A stretch of 64,000 nucleotides of DNA from Peromyscus leucopus (GCF_004664715.2 NC_051083.1:101709661-101773660); one strand, 5' to 3'. Positions 35,883 to 48,462 are shown, counted from the stretch's first letter. The notes: a model not told the origin generated them from the sequence alone. Numbers and translations: made by a program.

Positions 35883-36049
35883 GTGGGGGAAGACCTAAGG
35901 CCTTGTTTACTAGAATGTTAGAATTCTTATATATATTTCTATGTACAACTATTGTGCTGCTGTTTACTAGGTTCCACTTAGCTGCTGCAGAACTCTGTTA
36001 TACATTCCTTAGAGGAAGAGGAGGAAGTAAATGGTATCATAGTATTTTT

Positions 36050-36362
36050 ACATGAATATGAATTTTCACATATGTAGGCTCATATGAGTGCACATGCACA
36101 TGTGTACATGCACATAGTGAGGATCTAGGCTGCTGTCAGGTATCTCCCCCCCCCATTCACTGATACAGGATTTCTCAATTGAACCCAATACTGATACAGT
36201 GAGTCTAGTTAACTAGCTTGCTCCTGGAATCTCTTGTCTCCAGTACTGATATTGCAACCAGGCCACAACAACCACCCCACAATTATGTGGGTTGTGCTGA
36301 TCTGAACTCAATTCATCATGATCATGTGGTAAACGCTTTATGCACTGAACCATCTGAAGACA
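36050..36362 (-). repeat. B4-type SINE
   Basis: Begins with CACATG-rich tail sequence and ends at 'cactgaaccatctgaag', the reversed head. Confidence 0.5.
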
Positions 36363-38460
36363 GCCTTAACCTTCCATACAGCCATGTAGTTGTCACAGAT
36401 CTCCAAACCATGCTTTAGGAACTCACTTTATGGACTGGCTCCATTGTATTCTTTATTTTCACAATGTTACCTTGGATCACTCTTAAGTCAAAGGTTACTG
36501 ATTTCATATGAAAAAAACTACTATAAGCTTGGTAGAATAATTGTTGTTCCCCTTATTTAATAAAAATTTGAAACTGTAACGCAGACCAAGTTTCCAAACA
36601 TGTTCCAGCAACAAAATGACAACTAAGCTAGCATGATGAGAATATAACTCATCCTTGGGCCAAGAGGAAGTTGAAGGAATAATGTAATATTTTTCATTAG
36701 TCCCTTTGATATTAATGCTGTTCAGGAATGAGAACATTTGCAATCAGATGTCTCTACGGCAACGAAATATTTAAAGTTCTCTGGGGGCATTCACTCACCT
36801 GCTAACTATATCTATTGCTTGACAATGAACATTCTCCCTCAAGCTGCTTGCTTCCGTGGTGCTGTGACATAATTAGGTTTTCCAGGAAGTCTATCTTTGT
36901 GTCATTATAATTTTGTGTCAGCACAGTGAACACTGACAGCCTCTTCGGCTACTAGACTGATGTAATTATTTCTCAGGAAATCTTCATGTTACCTTCTCAA
37001 GAAGTCCAGGTCAGTCAATCAGGAACTCAGAGTCCCTGAAGAGGGTAAAGGCAAGATCATTTTCTTCTTGTCAACAATTAGAAGATCCATAGTTTCCAAA
37101 GAAATGCTACCATAATTATCAATAAGGCTCTTCCCCTATATCCCAACTCTATTTATAAAAAATTTAAAATTAGTATTTGAAACATATGCAATGCTCCTAG
37201 CTGAACCTTGTCCTCCTTTGCAAGTAAGGAACAACTTAGGACCTTAAAAGCCAAAGGAAGCATAGCCAGTTTCAGAACTGGTAACAATGGTAATCCTTGG
37301 ACATATGTATTCTCTCATGGATACTAAATCTTATATTTTAATTAAATCTAAGCATTCTAAGAGTTCACTTTACAGGAAAATTAGTCCATATGATTCTTCA
37401 TCTTCCTTTCTTTGAGGTGATAGATAGATAGATACTTTTCACTGAGCTTTCTCTAAATCTTCCTGTATTCAGTTTTAGAAGAGACCAGCGATTAAAATGG
37501 TATTGGTATTTTAATCACTGAAAAGATTTTTATTGTTGACGGGATTATGTATTGCTTTGAATGACAAAACTCAGCATATATTTGAAAATGGATGTAGTAC
37601 AATATGTGAAATAAATACTGTTGGAGGAAAATCTACCTGTCAGTTAGAATCCAGTTCATAAATAAAGCTAAGGCCATTTTCCAGCACCGTTATGCAAGAC
37701 ACAAAATTCTGCAATAGTAGACATGTAATCAGTGCAGGGGTTAAGTAACATGCATTCAAAAGAAATCAGGGAAGATGTAATGGAGTTTATTATGCCTAAC
37801 CATCATTATTAAACACAAATAATTTGGAAAAATGGTTTTCTTTGCTGGAATGGTACTGAGGTTTAAAAGAAAATTACCAGTCTATCTAAAACATGGAAAG
37901 CTAGGACTCTCAAATATCCAGTCAAAATCTGCTTTACTTTCTCCTTCCACAGAAAGCAGATCATAATGCCCAACAATTCACAGCTCACATTCAGTTATGT
38001 TAACTATCCTCAGTTGACTGCCATTTAGAAACACAGTATTTACGGAATGCTGGGAATGACATCATATATCATTTTATAGCTCAATATGGCTACCTTGATG
38101 GCTTTATAAACAAGAGACAAATAAAAACAATGATGGCAAAAATTCTTAGCACACATATTTCTCCCCAAAAAGACTATATGTTTTCTGAGTAATATTTTAA
38201 TAATAAATCAATAATAATTTATTAATTTGATAACAAATAATAATTTAATAAGTTTGAATCATATCCCATTTATCATTTTAGTTGCTATACAACAATTGAA
38301 CATTTTTGTGAGGTGTAATAGGATAACCAATACCTGCCTAACTGAAGAAAATGTTTATTCAAAGCTTAACAATAAAATAATGAGTTCTTAAATACATTTC
38401 AATTCATGATCATAGAATTTATATCTGCATTTATACTATCAATTTTGGTAGTTATTTGTA
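36363..38460. other. About 2.1 kb with no gene or clear transposon
   Basis: This is the longest stretch without a recognisable repeat. It contains scattered ATTA and TGACATAATTAGG-like motifs and a GATA run (gatagatagatagata) at 37421-37436. It might hold conserved noncoding elements. No exon-like frames. Confidence 0.3.
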
Positions 38461-38462
38461 GC

Positions 38463-38524
38463 TACCACATTTATTGAGTGTTATCATTTCCTCAACATAT
38501 TAGCTAAGCACCTACTATCTACCC
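38463..38524 (+). repeat. MIR fragment (5' part)
   Basis: 'tttattgagtgttatcattt' and 'taagcacctactatctaccc' resemble the MIR core. Confidence 0.4.
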
Positions 38525-38540
38525 AGGAGTTTGTTCAACA

Positions 38541-38697
38541 GAGATCTACCTGCCTCTGCCTCTGCCTCTGCCTCTGCCTCTGCCTCTGCCTCTGCCTCTG
38601 CCTCTGCCTCTGCCTCTGCCTCTGCCTCTGCCTCTGCCTCTGCCTCTGCCTCTGCCTCTGCCGGGATTAAAGGAGTGTACCACCATCTCCTGGTTTA
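38541..38697 (-). repeat. B1 fragment with internal (CTCTGC)n expansion
   Basis: Reverse B1 sequence 'agagatctacctgcctctgc' runs into about 18 uninterrupted TGCCTC units (38551-38662), then returns to B1 ('gggattaaaggagtgtacca'). The unit is present once or twice in normal B1. Confidence 0.92.
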
Positions 38698-38734
38698 TAG
38701 TACTTACTTTTCATAATGACCCCAAATTGAATGT

Positions 38735-38840
38735 TTGGTCAATGAAAAACTGTGTGCCAAGTACTTCACATGTTTTATTACTTAAAGAAGAAGGGATTAT
38801 TATTAATCATATTTTACAGATGAAGAAGCCGTGAGAACAG
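38735..38840 (+). repeat. MIR
   Basis: 'aaactgtgtgccaagtactt' ... 'attttacagatgaagaagcc', the MIR core and 3' block. Confidence 0.75.
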
Positions 38841-38844
38841 TAAG

Positions 38845-39005
38845 ATAGGTTAGCAGAAAAAATGTGCTTGCCACCAAACCTGGCGAACTGAAATTCATGC
38901 TCAGAACCCACATGCTAGAAGGAGAGAACCAACTCTGTCACGTTACTCTCTGACTTTCACATGTTTTCCATAGCAAGTGTTCTAACCCCCAAATAAATGA
39001 ATACA
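38845..39005 (+). repeat. B3-type SINE
   Basis: 'aaatgtgcttgccaccaaac', 'cagaacccacatgctagaag', 'gagagaaccaactctgtcac' and a tail 'ccccaaataaatgaatac'. Confidence 0.7.
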
Positions 39006-39889
39006 AGAATCTGTGCTTGTAAACTTGTAAACAGCTCTACTTGACTGGAAAACCCTCATGTGCTACTGCCTCTCCTTCTTAGGTCAACTTTAATTCACTG
39101 TTTCTTTAATATGCATACAATTTTACAAATCATTAAATATGACATATGTATGCTTTGCATCATGAAAGCTTTATATACATATGATAGATTCTCTTCTGAA
39201 TGCTGCTATAGTTGCCCATGGGGGAAAAACAATTTCTTCAAACATACTTGAAGAGCAAAAGTTCTTGTGAACAATACTCTAACAAGCCTGTCTGTTCAGA
39301 AGGGTGCTACTCATGGGGAGAGGGTGCTGACGTGTCATCTCCAACAACCACTTCTGTTCAGCAGCATTGTTTTGCTTTGTTTTGGATTCCTGCGCCATCT
39401 CACTCCGTAAACACTGTTAAATAGACCATGCCAAGACTTACACTAAGAATTACCCAATGTGCAAAATAGAACCATGTGTCACCCACTAACCTCTAAGCTA
39501 TGAAGACTAAAAGAGAAGCTATTTGGAGAGGTGTATTCTTGAAATAAAAATTGGGCTAAAACTCTGGGAATAGTTGACTAATCAGAGACTATCTTAGGAA
39601 GCATGGGACTTTTCCTCCCACAAATTTGGTAGCTAGAGATTTATTATCTCACTGCTCTGAAGACTCCAAGTCCAAAATCAGCTTTACTGAACCAGGGTAA
39701 AGTAAAATCTGTATGTAATTGGAATTCTTACCCATCATCAATGGAGCTTTGGTTTGTAGCAGACAGACCACTGCAGAAATCATCCAAATAACACATGCAT
39801 AAGTTACCAGCTCCAGTTGACATATAACATGGATGGTGTAAATACCTTACAAGGTATCACTCTAATTGAGGAGCCACTGGCAATTAATA
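39006..39889. other. No gene seen
   Basis: Nothing coding. Sequence from about 39690 may already belong to the L1 3' UTR that follows. Confidence 0.4.
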
Positions 39890-40145
39890 GCAGCTGAGAT
39901 ACAGAGAATCACTATTCTCCAGAAATGAGCCCCATGGTAGGTTATCTAATCCCAATTGGTCAGTCATAAGAACATACACATTTGAACATTAGGTGAACAC
40001 AGCAAGTTGTATTCACATATGCATATATTTGAAGAGGGAGTGGGGTGGACATAGAAGGAGTTGAAGAGAGGAGAGGGGTAGAAATGATGTAAATATAGTA
40101 CTCAGAGAAAAGTATCAACAATTTTTAATAAAATGAATTAAAACA
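39890..40145 (+). repeat. L1 3' UTR fragment
   Basis: 'aatcccaattggtcagtcat', 'acatacacatttgaacatta', a G-rich part and 'aatgatgtaaatatagtact' before an A-rich end. Confidence 0.6.
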
Positions 40146-41045
40146 CAAATGTGACCTCAGGATGTTTCCTGCCTTTCTCTGTGGCTCCAAGGGTGAATCT
40201 TTAACTTGTATGCCACAGGTTGATACAATGGTTGGCTTTCTTTAACTCCATCAGTCCAATGCCTGTTGCGTAAACATGTCTTCTTTTCTCTATCAGTGAT
40301 GTTTCTCCACCTCCTACATGGTACACGTACTTTCCATCTCAGTGTCCTTAATTAAATTACATTTGCCAAGCTTGTTTCCTATCTCAAGTAACATTACAGG
40401 TTCCAGGTACTAGTATTTCGTATTTTTGTATACCTTTCTTCAAGATAAAACATATAGAAAGACAGTAAAAAGAGCAGCTTTCAGATTTAACTATGTTTAT
40501 ACTATTTGGCCCGTTCATCTAATATATTTTAATACAAGAACAGTGCCTCTCAGCCTTCAGTAAGACCTCCCTTCACCACAGCTGAGCACTGTCTACTGCA
40601 CTGCATCCCAACCCCATCCAATGGTATATAATATACATGGCTGTTATCTCAGCATACAGGTCTAACTCCTTTGTAAAACCCCAGGTCTCCATTCTGTCCA
40701 CATGCTATCATTTCAGCATGTGTTTGCTATACCTCAGGCACTCTGAACAGGCCCCTTGTGACCATTCTGGTCCTCTCTGTGCCTCTCTGTGCCATCCCTT
40801 TGCTTTCCAAACTACTCCTCTTCTACACAAAGCTCCTTAAAATCAAGACTGCATGGAAATTGCAAAGAAATTTCTCATGGCTTAATGCAAAGATAGATGT
40901 ATATTGCTGTGCTTTGATTGTTTTATGAACCATCGAATGTTTTAAATGATAAGTTGAAACAATATCCCAATGTTTCTTCTAGCCCCTGGGTTGAAATCCA
41001 TATCAGAAAACTTTCACTTTTTATCCAGTTTCTTTTGTCGAAAAT
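40146..41045. other. No gene seen
   Basis: No repeat or exon identified. Confidence 0.4.
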
Positions 41046-43445
41046 GGACTTTTTTTCATACAAAATATTCTGAGTATGGTTTCCCTTCTCCTACCATTCC
41101 CAGTTCCTCTAAACCTCACATCTCATCCAGGTTTATACCCTTTTGTCTCTCCTTAGAAAACAAATAGGCATCTAAGGAATAATGATTAAATAAAATAAGA
41201 TAAATAAAAACAAACAACTCAGAATATGACAAAACAATCAGACAAGAAAAAGACCCAAAGGAAAAGCACAAAAAATGCATATAGATGCAGACACACACAG
41301 GTTTACACACTAGGAAGTCCCATAAAACCCCAAACATAAAGCCGTAATATAAACTCAAAGGGGCTGTAAGGTAGAAAAAAAATATTAAAATGCCAAGGAA
41401 CCTACAAAGATACTACTGAGCTCATTTTGTATTGGTCATCTGATGCTCAGCATGGGGCCTGCCCTTAAGAGTAGTTTGCTTCCCTGGTGAGACTCCCTTG
41501 GAAAAACAAATATTTCATTTTCATGTGGCTATCAGTTGGAGGATAGCTTCTGGGTTAGGGATAGGTGTGTGTGTTCACTTCTTTTAGCTCTAATATCCTA
41601 TCTGATGTAGACCTGTGCAGGCCCTGTGCATGCTGCCATAGTCTCTGTGAGTTCATATGAGCTTTGATTGTGTTGATTTAGAGTGTCTTGTTTTCTTGGT
41701 GTCTTTCATCTCCTCTGGCTCTTACACTCTCTCCACCTCCTCTTTCACAGGGTTCCCTGAGCCCTGAAGTGGACATTTAATGGAGACATCCCATTTAGGA
41801 CTAAGTGTTCCAAGGTTTCTCTGTGCATATTGTATAGCTGTGGGAACAATATGCATATTGCCTCTATCTGCTGCTGCAGGAGGAAGCTTCTCTGATGATG
41901 GTTGGGCAAGGCACTGATCCATGAGGATAGCAGAATGTCATTAGGAGTCATTTTATGTATATGCTCCTTTAGCAAAACAATAGTATGCAGTTTTCCCTAG
42001 GTCCCTAAGCTATGTAGCCTCCAATCCTTGGTCACCCAAGCAGCTTTGGGTATAAGTTCCATTTCATAGAGTGGGGTCATAACACAAACAAGGCATTGGT
42101 GGGCTACTCTAAGAAGCTTTAGGCTACTATTGCTCTAGCATATCTTGCAAACAAGTCACTCTTGTAGATTGACTGAAGAGTTTGTAGTTGGGTTGATATT
42201 TATCTGTCTCTTTTGGTAGAGTGCTAAGTATATTCCAGTACCATGAACACTGATCCATATGGGTGAAGGTTCTAGGAAGGTACCAGCTCGACTCCTCTGT
42301 GTCCAATGAGTTGTGTAGATGTTGACTTTAGCAATAAAACCTTACAGTCAGTTTGTAGAGAACTTTAGATAAATAGCCTTTGCAATAGCCTGGGTTGTTT
42401 GGAGGTTCCCATGGAAGTGCTTTGGCCAACAATCTCATTAGATGTAACCCATTCCTAGTACTGGAAGCTTCATTTGGTAACATGAGATGTAAACTTGGGG
42501 TTCTATCTCCCCCATTATTTGGCAACTTCATTTAGATCATAGCCTTGTATTTATATATCACTCCTTAAATGGCCTTTAATTTTAGCTGTGCTCCCCCATA
42601 TTCCCTCCCTCAACCTCTTATTCCCTCCCCATCCCTGGTTGATTCTTCTATTCCAGTCTTACCCCTTCCATGCATAACTATCTATTTTATTTCCTCTTCC
42701 TAGGGAGATTCATCACTCCACCTAGTCCCTTACTCTCTGCCTAACAACTGTGGTTATACAGACTGTATGTAGCTTGCTTATCAATGACTTAAAAGCTAGC
42801 ATCCACATTTTGACAAATATGTACAATATTTTTTTGAGTCTCAGTTACCTCACTAAGGATGACCTTTTCTAGTTTCATACATTTACTTGCAAATTTCATT
42901 TTTTGTTTGTTTGTTTGTTTTTCGAGACAGGGTTTCTCTGCAAATTTCATTTTTTAATGGCTGCAAATATTCCATTGCATTAATGTACTATGTTTTGTTT
43001 ATCCATTCCTCTGTTGGGGGGCATCTAGGTTGTTTCCAATTTCTAGCTATTATGAGTAGAAAAGCAATGAACATGGTTGAGCAAGTGTCTCTGTAGTAGG
43101 TAGAGTCCTTTGAGTATATGCCCAAGAGTGGTATATAGCTAGATCTTGAGGAAGATCAAGTCCCATCTTCCTGAGGAACCACCATACTGATTTCCACAGT
43201 GACAGTACAAGTTTGCACTCCCAGAAGCAATGGATGAATGTTCTTCTTAATCCTTGCCAGCAGGAACTGTCATTTCTTTAATTGATCTTAGTCATTCTGA
43301 CAGGTGTAAGATGAAATCTCAAAATAGTTTTGATTTGCATTTCCCTGATGACTAAGGAGGTTGAATATTTCTGTAAGTGTTTCTCAGCCAATTGTGTTTT
43401 CTCTTCTGAGAATTCTGTTTAGATCTGTACACCATGTTTCCATTC
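41046..43445 (-). repeat. L1, 5'-truncated (ORF2 C-terminus and 3' UTR)
   Basis: Read on the minus strand: the ORF2 C-terminus at 43445-42540 (the 'ggtggttcctcag' block near 43165 and the 'tgcaatggaatatttgca' block near 42970), then a long 3' UTR ending at 'atattttgtatgaaaaaaaa' near 41050. Frames are broken. Confidence 0.9.
42888..42955 (-). repeat. Tiny (18-nt) B1 insertion with 17-bp target duplication
   Basis: TSD tgcaaatttcatttttt at 42888-42904 and 42939-42955 encloses only 'cgagacagggtttctctg' (the last 18 nt of B1, minus) plus a GTTT tail. The L1 sequence is continuous if it is removed. Confidence 0.9.
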
Positions 43446-43547
43446 ACATTAAGAAGATGTACATTTTCTTCCTACTCTCTTCTTTATACCACTTTCTTAA
43501 ATTCCAGTTTTGACCTGCTTAGTAATCATTTAAAACTATGCATTCTT

Positions 43548-43712
43548 ACTGTGCATGGTGGAACACACCATTAATCTCAGCACTTGGGAGGAAGAGGCTA
43601 GAAGATAACTAACAGTTTGGGGCCTGTTCTTCCTTTTACATAGGAGTTGATGGCTAGCTTGGGTTACAGAGCTGGATCCTATCTCATAAAAAAGAAAAAC
43701 GGGGAAAAAAGG
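43548..43712 (+). repeat. Old B1 SINE
   Basis: 'actgtgcatggtggaacaca', 'ctcagcacttgggaggaaga', 'gcttgggttacagagctgga', with about 40 bp of extra sequence in the middle. Confidence 0.65.
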
Positions 43713-43964
43713 GAAAGAGAACAACAAAGAAATTAATAATGGTTAATTCTTTCCTAGACTTTCCAAGGTCCCAGCATTGAAGCCCAAGGTATATACAGAT
43801 CAAAATAAGGACCTATACTTGCTAAAAATATTTGGATTTTTTTTGTCATATGAACTTAAAGATCAGTTTCTTCTGACACAGAAACCATGCTTCAAAATAA
43901 TAGGTGATATCTGTTAAATAATAGAATAAAAACATATTATGGTGGTAATTAAAAAAAGAAAGGC

Positions 43965-44092
43965 AGAGGGAAAGATAAATGGCTCAGTTATAATGGTATC
44001 TGCATACAACCCTAAAAATCTGGGTGATTCCTAGAGCCCGCATTGAACAGGAAAGAATTGAATCCCACAGGTGGTCCTTTAGCCACCAAAGT

Positions 44093-44132
<40 letters not shown>
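43965..44132 (+). repeat. B3-type SINE with (CA)n tail
   Basis: 'aagataaatggctcagttat', 'gattcctagagcccgcattg' and a CA run at 44096-44132. Confidence 0.6.
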
Positions 44133-44134
<2 letters not shown>

Positions 44135-44424
44135 CATACAAAAATAAGTGTAAAAATTAGAAAAATATTAAATATTCAATAATAAGGAATTAGTTATGTT
44201 ATGCAGACATTAAGTCATACAAGCTAGTAAAATTTGATTGCATGGGGATATCACTATAAAATTACAAGACAAAAACAAGATGTAGACTACATATATGATA
44301 TGATAAAATGTATATGCATACATAGAGAGTTGATAGATATTCAGTGATATACTACATAGAGCATTTTATCTTTGAGGGCTGCAATCATAAAGGAAATACA
44401 TTTTCATTTTTCATTTTGGTTTTT

Positions 44425-44561
44425 TATTTTAGTCTTGTTTCAGGCAGGGTTTGTTCTAGAAATCACTATGCAAACCAGGGTGACTGTGGACTTGCAGAGA
44501 TATGCCTGCCTCTGTCTGCTCCACCATGCTAGGCCCTAATTTTTTTTTTTTTTTTTTTTTA
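44425..44561 (-). repeat. Old B1 SINE and poly-T
   Basis: 'ggcagggtttgttctagaaa', 'gcagagatatgcctgcctct'. A 22-T run at 44540-44561 follows. Confidence 0.55.
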
Positions 44562-44689
44562 CTATTTCTATAGCAAATTATTTCCCTATTTGGTTTTATG
44601 AAGCTGGATCTTCTTAATACTTTGTATGGAAACCAAATATGTAAAAAGTAGCTTGAAATCATGGAAATCATAGATACAGCATAAGGACA

Positions 44690-44992
44690 TAGTTTGGTGT
44701 TAATGAGGTAATAGGACATAGGATCTATCCCCGGTTCATGAACTGGCTTTTTGGAGCCCATTCCCTATGGTTGGACAGCTTGTACAGCCTTGATGCAGGG
44801 TGAGGGGCTTGGACCTGCTTCAACTGAATGTACCAGGCTCTGCTGACTCCCCATGGGAGGCCTTACCATGTCAGAGGAAGGAATAGGTGGTTTGGGATAG
44901 GGGAAGGCTTGGGGGCTGGGAGGATAGAGGAGAGGGGGATGTATGGTTGATATGTAAAATGAATAAAAATTTCTTAATAAAAAAATTATACT
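44690..44992 (+). repeat. L1 3' UTR end
   Basis: 'gaactggctttttggagccc', 'cagccttgatgcagggtgag', 'ccccatgggaggccttacca' and a tail 'gtaaaatgaataaaaatttc'. Same subfamily as 52905-53332. Confidence 0.85.
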
Positions 44993-45280
44993 CCCAAAAT
45001 CCCTTCCAGCTTTGGTTATCCCTTATTTTACACCACAACTCATTACAATCATAAGGGGTAGGGTAGATAATATTTCATGTATAATTGGATTGCCATGTTC
45101 ATTTTTTAATGAATTTTTATTTTTTCTGTGAAAATTTCAGACATTTACACTGTCTGGGTCCTTTACTAGTATTTGAGTTGCAAGGCACAGACTTCCATAT
45201 TCTTTTCAACACATCTAATGTTAAGTACAATGCCTGAAATGTAGTAGTCACTAAATAGCTGTTGCATGACTGAATGAACA

Positions 45281-45344
45281 TATACATATATATTATATAT
45301 ATATATATATATAATGTATACACACAAATACACACAGAGACAAA

Positions 45345-45399
<55 letters not shown>
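45281..45399. repeat. (TA)n and (CA)n microsatellites
   Basis: A TA tract at 45281-45315 and a CA tract at 45341-45399. Confidence 0.95.
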
Positions 45400-45401
<2 letters not shown>

Positions 45402-45441
45402 ACATTGTGTACAGATATTTTCCACCACCTCTCCCTAAATC

Positions 45442-45602
45442 AAGACTAGATTGTTGCCGGGCGGTGGTGGCGCACGCCTTTAATCCCAGCACTCGGGAGG
45501 CAGAGCCAGGCGGATCTCTGTGAGTTTGAAGCCAGCCTGGGCTACCAAGTGAGTTCCAGGAAAAGGCACAAAGCTACACAGAGAAACCCTGTCTCGAAAA
45601 AC

Positions 45603-45636
<34 letters not shown>

Positions 45637-45645
45637 CTAGATTGT
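45442..45645 (+). repeat. Young B1 SINE with 13-bp target duplication
   Basis: TSD aagactagattgt at 45442-45454 and 45633-45645. The B1 starts gccgggcggtggtggcgcac at 45456 and has an A tail of more than 30. Very close to consensus, so recent. Confidence 0.96.
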
Positions 45646-45769
45646 ATTAACAATAATGAAGTGTGGAAAACACACTAGGAAAGAACATTATAAGTGATCA
45701 ATAGATCACTAATAAAAAATTGCATATTTTTTAAGCATGAAATAGAATATCGATGTGTAGCAAGTATTT

Positions 45770-45950
45770 GTTAGAACCCATTCTGGAGAGCTCCAGTAAG
45801 TAGAACAATAGCCCTCTGAAGACTTGTACATCCTACAGTATGGTGACAGCATCTTTGCAGATATCATTAAGGCTGTACATTCAGATGTTAAGATTATCCT
45901 GTATTATTCAGATGAGACAAATATAATCGCAAAAGTCTATTCATGGCTGA
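45770..45950 (+). repeat. MLT1-like LTR, left half
   Basis: 'gacagcatctttgcagatat', 'ttaagattatcctgtattat' and 'gatgagacaaatataatcgc' parallel the first half of MLT1 (ERVL-MaLR) LTRs. Confidence 0.55.
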
Positions 45951-47473
45951 GAAAAACAGGCCTATCTTCTTTAATACTGAGGCCAAATCTAAAGCTGTGC
46001 TAACCAACTATGGAACACTATCTCTTTTTAGTAGAGTACTGGGCACCCATGACCCGTGATTAATGGAGGCTGCCATATACTCTGTCATCAAACTCACAGC
46101 TTTTGGAAATTATTTAGGATAGCCAAGTGGTATCTTTAGGGTGTGCAAGATAATCCTATAAAATGACCCAATAGAATTCTATGTCTTTTTAAAACATCAG
46201 ATAGATACTTTCTCACAAAGCTTCCAGGTGCATGTCCTTATGCAGGAGTCTGATGTAATGAACAGCTGATTAGAGTTACCTTATCCTTCCACAGAACACT
46301 GGTACAAGGTCCTGGAAATTATGATTACATTTCACCTTATTAAACAAAGTTTATGCTAATCATGGTGTTAAAATTTTTCCTCATTAACTTTGTCTCTTAG
46401 TGTTCCCCACAAGGTTGTAATAGAGGAGATCTAATGACCGATTCTGATCACCAATGAAAAAACTGTTCGAAGTTCTTGCACCAAATCAGTAGCTTTACAT
46501 GTTGTAATGGGCAATAGTGACAAAAATCAGTCTAACACCTCTGATAGAGCCTGCTAAGGGTTCTTTAGCTGGTTTTCTTTCAGGGTCTCTTTCTATAATA
46601 AGGACAAAACTGCTCTAAATATTTTCCTAACTACACTCTTAGTAATAATTATAATAGTATTAATAGTCTTGTATTTTGATTGTTACACATGCTACCTCAA
46701 CACACAGCAAGAATGCATACTGTCATCACATGGCTAGTCTACCTTTCCCAATTGTTAACTTTTATTATGGCCCCTAGACTAACATCCCTCTGAAACACTT
46801 TAACTAATGCCTCTGCTACATCACACCTTTTGCCAGCTTGAAAGCAGTTAGAGTGGTCTGAGCCCTCAAACCCCTATCAGCATTCAGATGACCTCCAAAA
46901 GGGACTAACAAGCCATCTAACTCATTCCTCTTCTTGGCTCTCTGGACATCCTTTTTAAGGACCCACAACTAAAAAAATTGGACTGAGGTTCTCTTTGCAT
47001 CAATTAACCTCTCTGACTGACCATCTCTCAGAAAGACTTAAAGAAATTTCAGATCAGATGAACATCCATCAAAACCAACTCTTTGGCTTCTGCAGTACTC
47101 CAAAATTAAAGATACAGCCTCCTCTTTTCTTTTATCTGTCCTCTCAGGTCTGGAGTGAGAGGCTAAGAGCCAAAAAGCCTGGGCAGGATGAGAAACTCCA
47201 GACAGGAGTTGAGGAGCTGATAACAGCTTCCACAGGCTGTTAGAATCTGGGAAACCACAGAGAAGTTCAATATACCTGCCTCCCATTGCTATTTATAACT
47301 TTGAGACAGCAGGGGAACAGGTGTGCATATGGAATTTGTACCCTAAGGTTGCCTATTCTGCTCCTGGGCAGAGAGATTCCTGCCCTTCATTCTTCCAATT
47401 AAAGGATAATCTGCAGAGTGGGAGGGGGCCACATATTCCGTTCTCAGTCTGTGTTCATATAGTGACATGGTGC
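45951..47473. other. Unidentified ~1.5-kb segment between two MLT1 halves
   Basis: No SINE, L1 or LTR that I know. A hydrophobic frame near 46610-46690 (Ile/Val-rich, 'ctcttagtaataattataat') and a + frame at 46995-47243 show no recognisable protein. It could be an insertion or an MLT1 internal remnant. Confidence 0.4.
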
Positions 47474-47672
47474 TGGAATCAGAAGCAGAAAGATGCAACA
47501 CAGATGCCTTTGAAGATGGAAAAAGAGGCCACAATCCAAGGAATGTAGACAGCTTTAAAGCTGCCTGAAGACTCTGGAAAGAATACAGAAATTCTGGCAC
47601 CTTAATTTTTGCCCAGGCAGATCCATATTAGACTTCTATGCTCACAACTATGAGACAATAAATATTCTAAGT
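47474..47672 (+). repeat. MLT1-like LTR, right half
   Basis: 'gcctttgaagatggaaaaag', 'aggccacaatccaaggaatg', 'agacttctatgctcacaact', 'gagacaataaatattctaag', the standard MLT1 3' half with its polyadenylation region. Confidence 0.65.
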
Positions 47673-48462
47673 TTATGCCAATTTTCATACAGATAGAAAA
47701 CTATTATAAGAGCAAAGTCAGTTCACGTATCAAGGGTTTCTGGCCATGCCTACATTGTAGATTAACTTTTCCTACACTATACATTAACTTTCCCTTGATT
47801 GAACATTTCTTTATGATGAGACAAAAATCATCTTTATGTCCTCACAGTTCAAACTATAATATACTTTAATGGCAGTGGTGTTTAATAGAATCCTTTGTGA
47901 GCATTCTGTCTTTAACAACATTTATTCACAGAGTACAGTGATTAACGTGAAAAGAATCTGGACTACTCCATGCATTATCCAGCTAGCTGAAAGTCCCCAG
48001 TCCTTCAGATGTTCCTGTTGACACTGGTATGTACAAACTCCACTGCCATATTTCTAGACCAGGAGACATTGGGAAGTATTACCATGAGGTGTGTCCATTT
48101 TTAAAAAAGGATCTGCTGCCAGATAATTGTGGGACTAAAAACATGCATTGCTGGTTGTTAGATCAAAAACCTTCCAGATGCAGCAGCTTGAAGAGGTCAA
48201 GCCACACATCCTGCAGTCTCACCCTATAGACACATTTATATGGAGCTGATGAACTGCATGACGTGAGCTGGAGGCTGGTCTCTCCATCTTCCTTCTGCTA
48301 CCTGAATATCACAGGCAACCTAACCTGACCCCAAAGCAATATAGGTTTCAACCTACTTATTCGCCACTGTCCCTTTCTTTGAAAATTTAGAGAGACTCTG
48401 GCTTTGTCTTGTAGAAAGAACTTGTGGACAGGTTTTGTCTTGTTTTAACAACTGTCATAGCT
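47673..48462. other. No gene seen
   Basis: No repeat identified. The Cys-rich 66-codon + frame at 48029-48229 matches no family that I know. Confidence 0.35.

Noticed and set aside
38541..38697. CRISPR-like regular repeat array
   Set aside because: No spacers; it is a 6-bp tandem repeat in a SINE. The genome is eukaryotic.
38531..38716. Ser-Ala repeat protein
   Set aside because: Produced by the TGCCTC expansion within a B1.
46610..46760. Env TM anchor and tail in the unidentified segment
   Set aside because: One hydrophobic Ile/Val stretch alone is too little; no flanking retroviral motifs or LTR ends seen.
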